From assembly GCF_022965805.1 (NCBI RefSeq), contig NW_027331413.1, forward strand, positions 80,159 to 144,158: a stretch of DNA of 64,000 nucleotides, written 5' to 3'. The notes beneath the pieces were generated by a model that saw only the letters and a program-made list of their open reading frames with translations, was not told where the DNA came from and made no database searches. The position numbers were made by a program, and so were the translations under genes. The first letter of the stretch is position 1. Each line of letters begins with the position of its first letter. Positions 23,675 to 34,872 of the stretch are shown here, piece after piece. The stretch comes from Primulina eburnea. Lineage: Eukaryota; Streptophyta; Magnoliopsida; Lamiales; Gesneriaceae.

Positions 23675-25400
23675 TGTGGGGACCCGGGCTCTAACTCAAT
23701 TCTTTTGGGATTTATTGGATCTTTGCTCGAAAATGTGGGTCAAAATTTTGCTTTTAAATATTAAATCAAATGTAAACATAAAGCATGTCACTATTATTTA
23801 AACAACCATAATGTACATACACATATGTCTGATATAAACATACACGATTGTCTAAAAGTTCCGTACAAATCTAGTACAATAACAAGTAGTCTTCTTTTAC
23901 ACCCGGTATCGCCACACTATAAACTCTCTCTTCAACGACGTGACCCTGTACCTGCCCCACCTGTTGTCAAGTACACATACAGACAAAACAACAGCCGGAT
24001 AACTCCGGTGAGAACAAATCCCAGTATAAAACATGTATGCATGCAATGTAATAAATCATACACCAATGCATAGCATATATCAATGTACATGAATATAAAA
24101 TCTACAACATGTAAAGGAATACAAATCTGTATTCAATCTCTAATTCTTGACTCGATTCATTTCTACTCTAGGGATCCCGGTGTGAATAAGACGGTCTTTC
24201 ACCTACCCAACCACTCGGGGTGACGGTACGTCTTATTCCTAGACTTCGGTCAACTCTGTATCGAGGATCTACACATAGAGGAAATCTGCTCCTATGCGTC
24301 GATACACCGAAACGTCTAGTTTTGGCTGATCTGCCAATATCTCCTATCTCAGGACTCGAATATAAATCAATAAACAAGACATTAAATAATCAAGTGTAAT
24401 AACAATCTAGTATGTGATTTAGGGAAACTCGTATCAAATCTGAATCGAGTTGTGCAATCCCGTGACCACATGAATTATACCTTTCTTGTCGAATAGCCGG
24501 TGTCGTAGTCGAAGTCTTGAGTTCACAATAACCAATACAAATCTGAAATGGCATAATCAATGTGCACTTCATCAATATACATTTCAAGATATTCAATATA
24601 CAAGCTGAAATCGGTTTCAGTATACTTCGATGGCGTAACGGCGTAATCCTTCGATACCGCTAACTCAATAATATCATACTCAATCACAAGAAATTCATAC
24701 TATCATCAAAACATCAACATATATTCTGAAATCTGTATATTTTCGGTCTATCACATGCTGATAATTCTCGAACATCTATACGGTATCCGAAATTCAATCC
24801 GATTGCATTTCTACGATGCTCAATATACCAAAAACACGTATTTCTAATAAAATCATAACTCCTCCAACATATGAATTTCGAAGCATGCTGGAAATGAACA
24901 ATACTTACATCCTTAGCTAGCTCTTGTTGCAAGGATCACAAATCTGTACTCGAAATTAAAATCGGATAGCTAGTTGTTGCATAATCTCAATTCTAATATG
25001 AAGAAACTTTGAAGAAAACAAAGGGGAACTCTCGGTGCTCTCAGCTGCTGGAATGAAGAATGAAGATTCAGCAATTTCATATATATATACATGCCATGTG
25101 TCAAGCCAAGAAACAAAGGTGGCATTCTCGCATGCAGCACCGCGGGTGCGGTCTTCTTGTACCGCGGGTGCGCTCATGCTTCGGCAGCCCTTTCATTTTC
25201 TGAAATTCATCGACCGCGGGTGCGGTGATGCTACGGCCAAACTTCATAATTCTGAATAATACACCGCGGGTGCGGTCTTGTCCGAGGCGCAGGTGCGGTA
25301 TGGCTTCGGCCATTCTTTCAAAAATTCTCATTTTTATATCATGCATTCTCACCTCTTCAAATCTAACATCAATGACAACTGATAATTCTCTAGCCTTACA
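23675..25400 (-). repeat. 5' LTR of element J
   Basis: 1726 bp, almost identical to the LTR at 17071-18795. Visible differences include c/a near 23823, a/g near 23947 and an extra base near 24906. Confidence 0.94.
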
Positions 25401-25405
25401 TTATG

Positions 25406-25787
25406 ACACTGCGACAGTGAGACAGTAGTGTTGCAGACTTTGTGAGGAAGTTTGAGAGGGGGTGTCATTTCGTACCCCTGATAGCTAATGATGCCCATAG
25501 TAAGCTGAGGCATTTCATGGATGGATTGCGGCCGATATTACGCCGCGATATGAGAGTAGCTGGTCCTACTAGCTATGCAGTCGTCGTATCTAGAGCATTG
25601 GCGACAGAGCAGGATCTGAGGGATATCGAGATGGACAGGCAGGGCAAGAGGCCGTACCAAGCACCACCGCAACACCAACAACAGCAGCATCAGAGACCTC
25701 AGTTTAAGAGGGCGTTTCGGACAGTGCTTATGGGGATCCGGCAAGTGTTTTAAGTGTGGAGCTAGTGACCACATGCTAAAGGAGTGA
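25406..25787 (+). pseudogene. Gag of element C, C-terminal part (broken)
   Basis: Continues the C gag after the J insertion: TLRQ, an in-frame TGA near 25418, then ADFVRKFERGCH and a Gln-rich basic tail. After a frameshift near 25720 there is a zinc knuckle CFKCGASDHMLKE whose final Cys codon is TGA (25785-25787). The missing Cys would abolish this knuckle. Confidence 0.88.
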
Positions 25788-25817
25788 CCTCAGTGGAAGC
25801 ATCCAACATAGGGTAGA

Positions 25818-28800
25818 GTGTTCGCCATGCATGCACAGGAGGCGAACCCCGATACTACACTGTTAACCGGAAATATTTTCATTAAGAGATTAGACACTCA
25901 GGCCTTGATAGATTCAGGAGCCACCCATTCTTTCATTTCGGAAACATTTGCTAGTCACTTGGATATCAAGACCATTGGACTCGACGTGAATTATTCAGTA
26001 ACCGTCCGATCAGGGGAAAAGCTGTCAGCTACTAGTGTGGTCAGAGACATTGATCTAGAATTGCACGGCCACTTGGTGTATGCTGATTTGATCGTCTTGC
26101 TGATGCCAGAGTTCGACATTATTTTGGGAATGTATTGGCTAACGAAGAACAGAATTCTGATTGATTTTCAGAAGAGGTCAGTATTGGTTAGACTGTCGGG
26201 CATGGAGCAGTTTCTTTTTGAGCCATCCAGATGGAGGAGTTTCCCGCGCATGATCTCTTGCATGCAGGCACGTAAAATTATTTCTAAGGGGTGTCAGGCC
26301 TTCATGGCCAGCATTATTTCTGCACCTGACATACCCACTCCGTCTTTATCAGAGGTGCCCGTAGTCAGAGACTTCCCAGACGTCTTTCCTGATGACGTCA
26401 CAGGCCTTCCACCAGAGAGAGAGGTGGATTTTCCAATCGATCTGATGCCAGGCACTGTGCCAATCTCTAAGGCACCGTATCGATTAGCTCCAGCTGAAAT
26501 GTTAGAACTCAAGCCGCAGATTCAGGAGCTTCTCGACAAGGAGTTTATCCGCCCTATTTTCTCACTGTGGGGCGCGCTAGTGCTCTTCGTGAAGAAGAAA
26601 GATGGGAATATGAGGCTGTGCATCGATTACCGAGAGTTGAACAAGGTAACGATAAAGAAAAAGTACCCACTTCCTAGGATCGAAGACTTGTTTGATTAGT
26701 TGCAGGGAGCTACAGTGTTCTCTAAGATAGATCTTCGATCAGGTTATCACCACATGAAGGTGAAAGATGCAGATGTGTACAAAACATCCTTCAGAACCAG
26801 ATATGGGCATTACGAGTTCTTAGTGATGCCATTTGGACTGACGAATGCTCCAGCTATTTTCATGGACCTCATTAACCGAGTATTTCAGCCATACCTTGAT
26901 CAGTTCGTCATAGTATTCATTGACGTTATTCTCATTTACTTGAAGGGCCGGGAGGAGCACAGTCAACAATTGAAGACAGTTTTGCAGACCTTGCAGAGTC
27001 GCAAGTTGTTTGCGAAGTTCAGTAAGTGCGAGTTTTGGTTGGAGAAGGTTGCGTTTTTGGGTCATATTATTTCTAGCAGTGGAATCGAGGTGGATCCAAC
27101 CAAGGTAACGGCAATTAAGGATTGGGTTGAACCGAAGAATGCATCGGAAATCCACAGTTTTCTGGGTCTAGCCGGTTACTACCGTAAGTTTATCCAAGGA
27201 TTTTCATCGATAGCAGTGCCACTCACGTCACTGACCAAAAAGAATGCTAAGTTTGTGTGTAGTGATGAATGTCAGAAGAGATTTGATACGTTGAAGCAAG
27301 CCCTTATTTCAGCGTCAGTGTTAGCCATGCCATCAGGGCAAGGGAATTTTGTGTAATACACCGATTCATCTAAGCTCGGTTTAGGCGCAGTCTTGATGCA
27401 GCAGGGTCGGGTGATAGCTTATGCTTCCAGACAGTTAAAGGTGCATGAGAAGAATTATCCGACGCATGACTTAGAATTAGCCGCCGTCGTCTTTGCATTG
27501 AAGATTTGGAGACACTACTTGTACGGCGAGAAGTGCCAGATATTCACGGATCACAAGAGCCTCAAGTATTTCTTCACACAGAAAGAACTGAATATGAGAC
27601 AGAGACGATGGTTAGAGTTGGTGAAAGACTACGACTGCAAGATTAGCTACCATCCGGGGAAAGCTAATGTAGTGGCAGATTCCTTGAGCCGGAAATTTGC
27701 AGTCATAGCTCAGTTGTCAGCACATAGACCTCTTCAATCTGAGATTCAGAAGTTTGGTTTAGAAGTTTATCGCAAGGGTAGAGCTCCGAGGCTGTCTAAT
27801 CTGACAGTCCAATCTTCCTTGTTAGATCGTATTCGTACAGGTCAGCCATCAGATGAGCAGTTACAGAAATGGAGGCTGAAGGATGAAACCAAGAGCAGTG
27901 TTCTCTACACAGTGTCAGATGGTATTGTGAGGTACAGAGATAGAATGTGGGTGCCTAGTGTTGATTCGATCAGAGAGGATATTCTGACAAAGGCACACGC
28001 ATCTCCGTATTCTATTCACCCAGGAGGTACCAAGATGTATAAGGACCTACAGATACTGTATAGGTGGCCAGGGATGAAGAGAGACATCCGCAGATTTGTG
28101 TATGAATGCCTCACTTTTCAGTAGGTGAAGGCAGAGCATCAGAGGCCAGCAGGATTAGTTAAGCCACTCCCCATCCCAGAGTGGAAATGGGAGAATGTTA
28201 CCATGGACTTTGTGGTTGGGTTGCCAAGGTCAGTCAGGGGATCCAATTCTATTTGGGTTATAGTGGATTGACTCATTAAGTCGGCACACTTCTTGCCAGT
28301 GAAAACGACTTTCTCCGTGACGCAGTATGCGGAGCTCTATATCAAAGAGATAGTCCGATTGCATGGAGTCACAATTTCTATTGTGTCCGATAGGGACCCA
28401 AGGTTTACATCGTCCTTTTGGAAGAGCTTACACGCAGCCATGGGGACGAAATTACTTTTCAGTACAGCTTTTCACCCACAGACAGATGGCCAGTCTGAGC
28501 GAGTGATTGAGATTTTGGAGGATTTATTGCGGGGCTGTATGATCGATTTCCAAGGAACTTGGGAATCAAATTTACCTCTAGTGGAGTTTACCTATAACAA
28601 CAGTTTCCAAGCATCTATAGGTATGGCCCCTTACGAGGCATTGTACGGAAGGAAGTGCAGATCACCAGTTCATTGGGATGAGGTTGGTGAAAGAGCAGAA
28701 CTTGGTCCGGAGATAGTTCAGCAGACTGCAGATGTGGTGGTCAAGATTCGTGACAGGATGAAGACCGCCCAGAGCCGTCAGAAGAGCTATGCTGATAAGA

Positions 28801-29249
28801 GAAGAAGAGATATCGAGTTTGCCGTAGGTGATCACGTTTTTGTCAAGATAACACCTATGAAAGGTGTCATGAGATTTGGGAAGAGAGGCAAGCTCAGCCC
28901 GAGGTTTATTGTACCGTTCGAGATTCTTGACAGAGTTGGGACACTAGCTTACCGTGTTGCCCTTCCGCCGAATCTGGCCGGGGTACAGAATGTGTTCCAC
29001 GTCTCGATGTTAAGAAAGTACCTAGCTAATCCTTCGCATGATCTGAGCTACGAACTGTTGCAGTTGGCTCCAGACCTGTCATATGAGGAGAGACCCGTTC
29101 AAATCCTAGACAGACAAGAGCGGAGACTTCGGAACAAAGTGACCAAGTTTGTCAAAGTCCGGTGGCTAAACGAATCAGTGGAAGAAGCCACTTGGGAGTC
29201 AGAGGCAGATATGAGAATTCGCTACCCGGAGTTGTTTGGTAAGACTTAA
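25818..29249 (+). pseudogene. Pol of element C: protease, RT, RNase H, integrase, chromodomain (broken)
   Basis: Protease motif [12 protein letters not shown] is near 25905, and RT runs from about 26400. The RT catalytic motif reads VFIDV instead of VFIDD; the second Asp codon at 26924-26926 is GTT (Val). RNase H is at 27360-27690 ([12 protein letters not shown]). Integrase is at 27950-28700 with HPQTDGQSER intact. A chromodomain-like C-terminus lies at 29080-29249. Stops occur at 26697 (TAG), 27354 (TAA), about 28122 (TAG) and about 28268 (TGA). RT inactivation by both a stop and the Asp-to-Val change makes this copy non-autonomous. Confidence 0.94.
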
Positions 29250-29269
29250 TTTCGAGGACGAAATTTTTA

Positions 29270-29285
29270 TAAGTGCGGGAGGAAC
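29270..29285 (+). other. Polypurine tract of element C
   Basis: The purine-rich 'aagtgcgggaggaac' directly before the 3' LTR follows the conserved 'tttcgaggacgaaatttttat' block. It is less pure than usual. Confidence 0.7.
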
Positions 29286-31816
29286 TGTAGTGCCCAAATT
29301 CAGTACACGTATAACCCATGCATTAATTAAATTGTTAAATATTTTATTTAAGTATAAAATGGTTTTAGCGATGCATGATTTATTTAAATTTCATTATTTT
29401 AATATTTATTTGATGCACGTTGAATTTTTTTTCAAGTTTCATGTTTCAGGCGATTATTCGAGGCGGAATCGAGGAAAAGACCGGTGACGATTTTTGGAAA
29501 TTTTAATGTAGAATTTTATTTTTAGTTGAGGATGTGATATTTTAAATAAATTATAGAGTTTTAGTATTTTAAAAAGCCTATTATATTGATTAACCGATTT
29601 TATGATGGTACCTTTTAAATAATTACCACTTGTGCATTTTATCTCAAATGTAGAGGTGTTATTAAAATTTAAGGGAATGTTAGGATTTTAATTAGTTGCT
29701 AATTAATAATTAAGCGAATAATTCCCTAATTATTTCACACACACATGTATATCACACAATACACATATATACACATCTATTCATTCATTTTTTTATGAAA
29801 AGAAACCTAGGAGACATCGTCGTTACGGTATTTCTAATCATCAAAGGCACGTATAATATTTCTTTTGTTGCATCGATCATGTCATATTATGTGTTGCATT
29901 GTTTATGCGTAAAAATATGTGTGTGACGTTCGTCGTTTGAGCGGAAAATGGTTTGGATAAGTTTTGAGATAATTTTAGATCTGAAAACTCGTTTTTGATG
30001 TCATTTTTAAAACTTTTATTTTTAGGTCGTGATTCTGAGAAAACTTTCAATGTAAAAATTGTATAAATTTTTGATACCTTCGATTTGACAGTAATTTCGA
30101 AATATTTGGATAAAAATTGAGTGAGTTATGGTGTTTTCCGTGGGACTGCTCAAACTGCGTTTTTCAGAAAATTATGTATTGACGCGTTCTTGAAGTTTTA
30201 TTGTTGCATGCTTCGTTGGGGATCGATGGGTGAACGTTGCTGCGTATAGGCATGATCAATATGATGTTGGGTTGTTATTTGACATGTCGTTCGGTGTTGA
30301 TAAACACTCGAATACACTAGAAGTCGTAGGAACCGATTTGGTGTCAATTGCCACGTTTTTGAATTGTATGTGTCATAAGGTGGACTTCATTGCTTTGGGT
30401 GCTTGTATGAAGTTGGTTATATGTTTTGGCATGTTAGGATGTGTCTCGAGGTGTCGGTTCATGGTCCGTACGATCAAGTCTAGAATGTAAGCATGACTTG
30501 CGCAAGATTTTCGTGAGTTGGCGTCCAACGAGAGTACACGGACCCAAACACGGACTCTGGCACGAGGTCCGTGTCTTTGTCTCTTCTTGATTGTCCTTTT
30601 TGCGAGAGTACACGGACCCCCACACGGACCAGGGCACGGAGTCCGTGCCTTTCTATCCTTCGAAGTGTATTTTTACCGAGTCTACACGGACCCGGACCAA
30701 GGCACGGGGTCCGTGTCCCTTCTTTTTTTTTGGTACTTTATTTGCGCACACACACGGACCCATACACGGAACCGGACCCGGGGTCCGTGTACTTCATGTT
30801 TTGGGAAAACATAATTGTTTGTTTTGGGATTTCATGTGATGGTTTAGTACACTGATTTAAAATAGGACAATTCCCAAGATTTTTAGAACGTCTTAAGTTA
30901 TTTATGGGGTTTGGTGGTGAGCATATGTACCTACGTCTAGGCAATGCAAGTTAAGTAGTTTAAATTCATTTAGTATGTGCAGCAACGGCCCCGATCGAAG
31001 TCCAACGAATTTCTCAACGCCAAGTAAGTATGTTTGTCGTGCAAGAAAATATTTTAAGTTTTGAGGTATGCTAAATGTCATGTGACCAATTTTGAATGGG
31101 TTTGGAAGTCGGTGAACGTGGCCGAGGACCTCTCCACCCCGTTAAATTACGAACGGGTTTAGATCGTGATTGGAAAGCGTTAAATCATGAACTTGGACCA
31201 ATCAACCCGTTAAATTATGAACGGGGATCTCATGTATGTGGCAGTGGATACGTCTCTGTCATCCCAGTGCTGTGGTTTAGTCTTATCAGGCGAAATATGT
31301 TATGGGTCACATTCTTTGAAACATCCTCTACGCAAAACGAGGAAGTTCATATATGTTCAAGTATGCAAGCATGTTATGAGAAGTTCTCATGTTATGGCAC
31401 GACTATGTTATGTATGTATGTTCAAGTTTATGGCAAGTTCAAGTTTCAAATATGTATGTCCTATTTTAAAGGTTTCATGTGGTTTTATTACGTATTATTC
31501 GTTATTTCCAGTTTATACGTTTTGAGTCTTTAGACTCACTAGACTTGATCAATGCAGGTGATGACGTTTATGAGGAGACTGACGGTGGGGACCAAGGAGC
31601 AGGCTTGGATTGAGCGGGAGGCTAAACCCGAGGACCTCTATGTTTTTTAAGCTTTATGAAAATATTGAATACTTTTTTCAAACTTTATTTTAGATCTTCC
31701 GTTGCGACAAGTTGAGACGTACATTTATTTTATCAAATTTTTGAACGCGCATGTTTATTTAAGAAATTTTTTAATTTTTCCGCAAATTTTAAATAGTAAA
31801 AGTACAGTACGTTACA
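29286..31816 (+). repeat. 3' LTR of element C
   Basis: Starts TGTAGTGCCCAAATTCAG and ends AGTACAGTACGTTACA, 2531 bp, followed by GAAGA. It contains the GC-rich array at 30535-30800 and the GAGTCTTTAGACTC block at 31524-31537. Relative to the 5' LTR it has a deletion near 29808. Confidence 0.93.
30535..30800. repeat. ACACGGACC/GGTCCGTGT array in 3' LTR C
   Basis: Four modules with arms such as ACACGGACCC and GGGTCCGTGT. The last module, near 30758-30792, carries nested ACACGG...CCGTGT pairs. Confidence 0.8.
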
Positions 31817-31821
31817 GAAGA

Positions 31822-32356
31822 TGTGCCAGAGCTGACACAGGAGGTTATAGAGGTTTCTGACCGAACTTTTGTGATCTTTGATCAATCATCCAAGGAACAG
31901 GAACCAGGGCCGTCTGGACCCATATCACCTCCTCCATCTTCAGACATGGATTTGGTTCTTGAAGAAATTCAGGACATTCAACTCAACATGTCCAAAATAA
32001 TAAAAGAAATAAAACAGATTCAACACACACATCTTTCTCATTCTCTGAAGTTGAACTCCTCTAGTGAATTTAATTCAGACAAACTGAAATCCATTAAAAC
32101 AGCTGTAACTTCCATCACCTTTGCTATCGACTAACTCAAAAAGAACAGACGCATAGCTGAAAGTATTTCTATTACTCAAGACTCAATCAACAAGAGAGTT
32201 GGATCCATGGAACTATCTGTGTCCAAGAAAATCGATTTTCTGCAGACTACTGTATTGACTGCTATCAAAGACATTGCAGCTGATGTTTGGATTCTTTCTC
32301 TCAAGGTCGATGTGCTTGACAAAAAGAGGGAAGCAGCTAGGTCAATGAAAGAATAA
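31822..32356 (+). pseudogene. Copia extra frame downstream of pol, part 2
   Basis: Continues the frame of 13084-13667 directly after the second GAAGA copy. It has a Ser/Pro-rich stretch, then heptad-like segments (around VLEEIQDIQLNMSKIIKEI) that suggest coiled coils. There is one internal TAA at 32132-32134 and a terminal TAA at 32354-32356. The joined protein would be about 370 residues. The function is unknown to me. Confidence 0.65.
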
Positions 32357-32510
32357 GAGAGGATACAGCTGAAGAGACATTCTTTTATTAGTTTTTACTT
32401 GAAGATTATTTATTTTCTTTGTACGAATATGTACATTAGAAATTATTTTATCTACAATGATTCTTTATTCAAAAGATCGGCTTATTACATTCTAAGTTTT
32501 GTCAATCACC

Positions 32511-32523
32511 AAAAAGGGGAAAA
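32511..32523 (+). other. Copia polypurine tract
   Basis: AAAAAGGGGAAAA immediately before the LTR start TGTTGG, in the usual copia arrangement. Confidence 0.9.
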
Positions 32524-32524
32524 T

Positions 32525-33375
32525 TGTTGGAAACTAAATTTCAGTGATTTGACAAAATAAGCTTCAAACGTATTTGTATAACTGATCAATGGAAACGAAG
32601 AAACGAGCTAACTGATCTATTTGCCACTAGCTGAAGATTCATGCGTACCAACTATAGCAATATTATAACTGACTGATAAGTTTGGGAACTGATCAGTTGA
32701 AACAAATCAGTTATGAACTTTCCAGCAATATATCTTTCAGCTGATCCCTCAGCTGTACATGTCATCAGTTGAGAATGACAACCGACAAATAGTACAACAG
32801 ACTGCAACTAATATTGGGACGCCACATTACAGAGACTGCAGTGTACGAATGTCAGAAGATATAGACGTGGCAATCAACGTATATAAAGATTCAAATGATA
32901 TTTAATATTACCGTTGAGAGGGAAGCCTATAAATAAGTAAAGAGAGTAGCTGAGAATAGACTCTTAACAATCACGCGAACTACTATTCTATTCAAGCTTG
33001 CTGTTACTCTGCTAAAATCACAACTCGCATTCAGATATCAAAAAGCTCACTTTTATTAGATTTATCAGTAGCAATCAAGACTACCTCACGGGCTTATTAG
33101 CAATTTGAGATCTTTGTTAAGATTCATTCAGTTGTGTAATACTGTAAAAGTTTTGTTAACTAAGAGTTTCAGTTTGGCAGTGCTAAGTCCAAACTGAAGT
33201 GGGTCAGTACAACGTTTGTATTTGATCAAAGTCTATAAGTGAAAATCCTAACTTTGTGATAGAAGGGGTGACGTAGGAGTTATTCTATTCTCCGAACATC
33301 CAGAAACATACCGCGTGTTTTTCATATTCAGTTACATTGAGTTATTCTGTCTTTCAGTCAGTTCACTTCCGCAAC
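32525..33375 (+). repeat. Copia 3' LTR, truncated at its 3' end
   Basis: Begins TGTTGGAAACTAAATTTCAG. It includes a TATA box CTATAAATAAG at 32927-32937 and stops at 'cacttccgcaac', where LTR D sequence resumes. It keeps the promoter region lost from the 5' LTR but lacks the last roughly 150 bases. Confidence 0.85.
32928..32935 (+). promoter_or_regulatory. TATA box of the copia LTR
   Basis: TATAAATA in the 3' LTR, followed by 'gtaaagagagtagctgag'. It is absent from the 5' LTR because of the internal deletion. Confidence 0.65.
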
Positions 33376-34145
33376 GGTAAAGTCCCGAGTGGTCTAGAAA
33401 GTCATAAGTTATTTAATTACTTCGGTGGCGAGTTTGATGGGTATCATTAAGTTATGGAATTTTAAGTTGTTGGAATAATGTATTAGTATGTATGTGCAGC
33501 AGTAGCCCAAGCGAGATCCAACGAAGCCCTCAATGCTATGTAAGTATGTTCGACATGCAAAAAGAAAATGTTTTATGTTTTTGAGATATGTGATTTGTCT
33601 TGTAACCAATTATGAACGGGTTTGGAAGCCGGAGAATATGTCCGAGAACCTCTCCACCCCAGTAAAGCATGACAAGGTTATGATCAGGATTGAGAAGTGA
33701 TAAAGCATGACCAGGGACCAATCCACCCGGTAAAGTATGACCGAGAATCTTATGTATGTGGGAGTGGACATCCTTGTCATCCCAGTACTGTGGTTTAGTC
33801 TGATCAGACGCATTATGTTATGGGTCAATTGCTTTGAAACATATCTCTATGCAAAATGATGATGATTATGTATGTGTAAGTATGCATGTTTCAAGTACAA
33901 CTATGAAAATTTTATTAATTGATGACACATCTATATTTATGTAAGTATGATCAAATTTTAAATATGTATTGGGCTACTTAAAAATGCATGTGGATTTATT
34001 ATGTATTACTTGCTATTCTAAGTTTATACATGTTGAGTCTTTAGACTCACTAGACTTGATCGATGCATGTGAGAACAAGTACAAGGAGAAGAGAGGCGGG
34101 GATCAGTGAGTTGGCTCGAACTGTGCGGAGGCCTAACCCGAGGAC
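33376..34145 (+). repeat. Tekay LTR D, right part
   Basis: Resumes the LTR family of element C at the equivalent of 15375 ('ggtaaagtcccgag...'). It passes through the palindrome GAGTCTTTAGACTC at 34035-34048 and runs to 'aacccgaggacc' near 34145. The equivalent of about 650 bases (14720-15375), including the GC-rich array, is missing between the two D parts. The end of this LTR, the primer site and the gag start have also been deleted. Confidence 0.75.
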
Positions 34146-34317
34146 CCCTTCAGAGGCAGTGTATGAGAGATTCAGGAGGATGGATCCGAAGGAGTTCTCG
34201 GGGACCACTGACCCGATGATAGCTGAGAGATGGATTAAGTCCATCAAAGTTATATTCACATTTATGGAGCTACAGGATGCAGACAGAGTTATATGTGCCG
34301 GTTTTTTGTTAACATGG
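34146..34317 (+). pseudogene. Gag of element D, part 1
   Basis: Encodes the Gag segment corresponding to 16765-16930 of element C (motifs AVYERFRRMDPKEF and TDPMIAERWIKSI). It ends at the duplication CATGG, 34313-34317. The N-terminus is missing: upstream codons from ATG 34063 are LTR-derived and only happen to be in frame. It continues at 51101. Confidence 0.85.
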
Positions 34318-34488
34318 TGTAAGGCCCGAAAATTTGATTACCGTAATCTGAAATGATTTGGGTATAATTACCGTAATTTGAAATTAATCTGAAATGATTT
34401 ATTGATTAAAAAAGTAATTATAGACGGAACGGAATGGACCGGGAAAAGTAAGAAAAGACGCAAAATGTATATGCAAAGAGGTGTGCTC

Positions 34489-34872
34489 GCGCACATGCGC
34501 GACGTGATGCGCGAGCCATGCGCGTAGTGGACAAAAGACCCTGCGCATATGCGCGGCGTATGGGCACGCATATGCGCGAGGTGTCCAGTAGCCTAAGGAA
34601 ATGCTCAGCGCACATGCGTGACGTGAACGGCGCACATGCGCGAGAAGGGGCAGAGAGTACGGCGCACATGCGCGGCGGAAGGCGCGCATATGCGCGAGTC
34701 AGGGGAGGCACGACACAGTAGGTCTCGCGCATATGCACGACTTATGTGCGTGCATATGCGCAAGTAGTCCAGTAGCCGGATAAGGCTTCCGGCGCATATG
34801 CGCGGATTTTGAGCGCGCATATGCGCGAGTCATGCAGAACGGAAAGATGCCACTTGCCCTGATGCATGCGCG
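34489..34872. repeat. GCGCATATGCGC palindrome array in 5' LTR B
   Basis: About twelve copies of GCGCATATGCGC, GCGCACATGCGC or variants are spread over 380 bases. Each is self-complementary or nearly so and is an alternating purine-pyrimidine run. The array is followed directly by the TA-rich tract. Overlapping short open frames on both strands are artefacts of this repeat. Confidence 0.9.

Larger units (their letters stand above)
17071..25400 (-). mobile_element. Tekay chromovirus element J, complete, minus strand
   Basis: 8330 bp with LTRs at both ends, primer site, polypurine tract, gag and pol with chromodomain, flanked by TTATG (17066-17070 and 25401-25405). The two LTRs differ at only a handful of positions by eye and are 1725 and 1726 bp, so this is one of the youngest insertions here. 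It is structurally complete but disabled by several stops and one frameshift. Confidence 0.95.
13668..31816 (+). mobile_element. Tekay chromovirus element C, carrying nested element J
   Basis: LTRs 13668-16338 and 29286-31816, Met-tRNA primer site, gag, pol with chromodomain, and the 5-bp duplication GAAGA (13663-13667 and 31817-31821). It is inserted in the copia extra frame. Without nested J the element is about 9.8 kb. Both coding regions carry several stops. Confidence 0.93.
6052..33375 (+). mobile_element. Ty1/copia element (Sirevirus-like), carrying nested element C
   Basis: 5' LTR 6052-6563, Met-tRNA-type primer site, gag, pol in the copia order protease-integrase-reverse transcriptase-RNase H, an antisense frame, a sense extra frame, a polypurine tract and 3' LTR 32525-33375. 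Removing nested element C (13668-31816) and one GAAGA copy leaves about 9.2 kb. The long region between pol and the 3' LTR with extra frames resembles Sireviruses, but lineage assignment is inference. The element sits in Tekay LTR D. Its 3' LTR is truncated, so no target duplication survives. Confidence 0.85.

Noticed and set aside
34399..34820. Several overlapping 65-110 codon frames on both strands rich in Arg, Ala, His and Cys (also at 37243-37592, 43345-43694, 48873-49403, 53051-53410)
   Set aside because: They are produced by the GCGCATATGCGC palindrome arrays, which lack stops in several frames. No conserved protein features or consistent start.
34489..34872. CRISPR-like or satellite array
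   Set aside because: Regularly spaced short palindromes superficially resemble one, but this is a plant LTR, spacers are not unique units and there are no cas genes.
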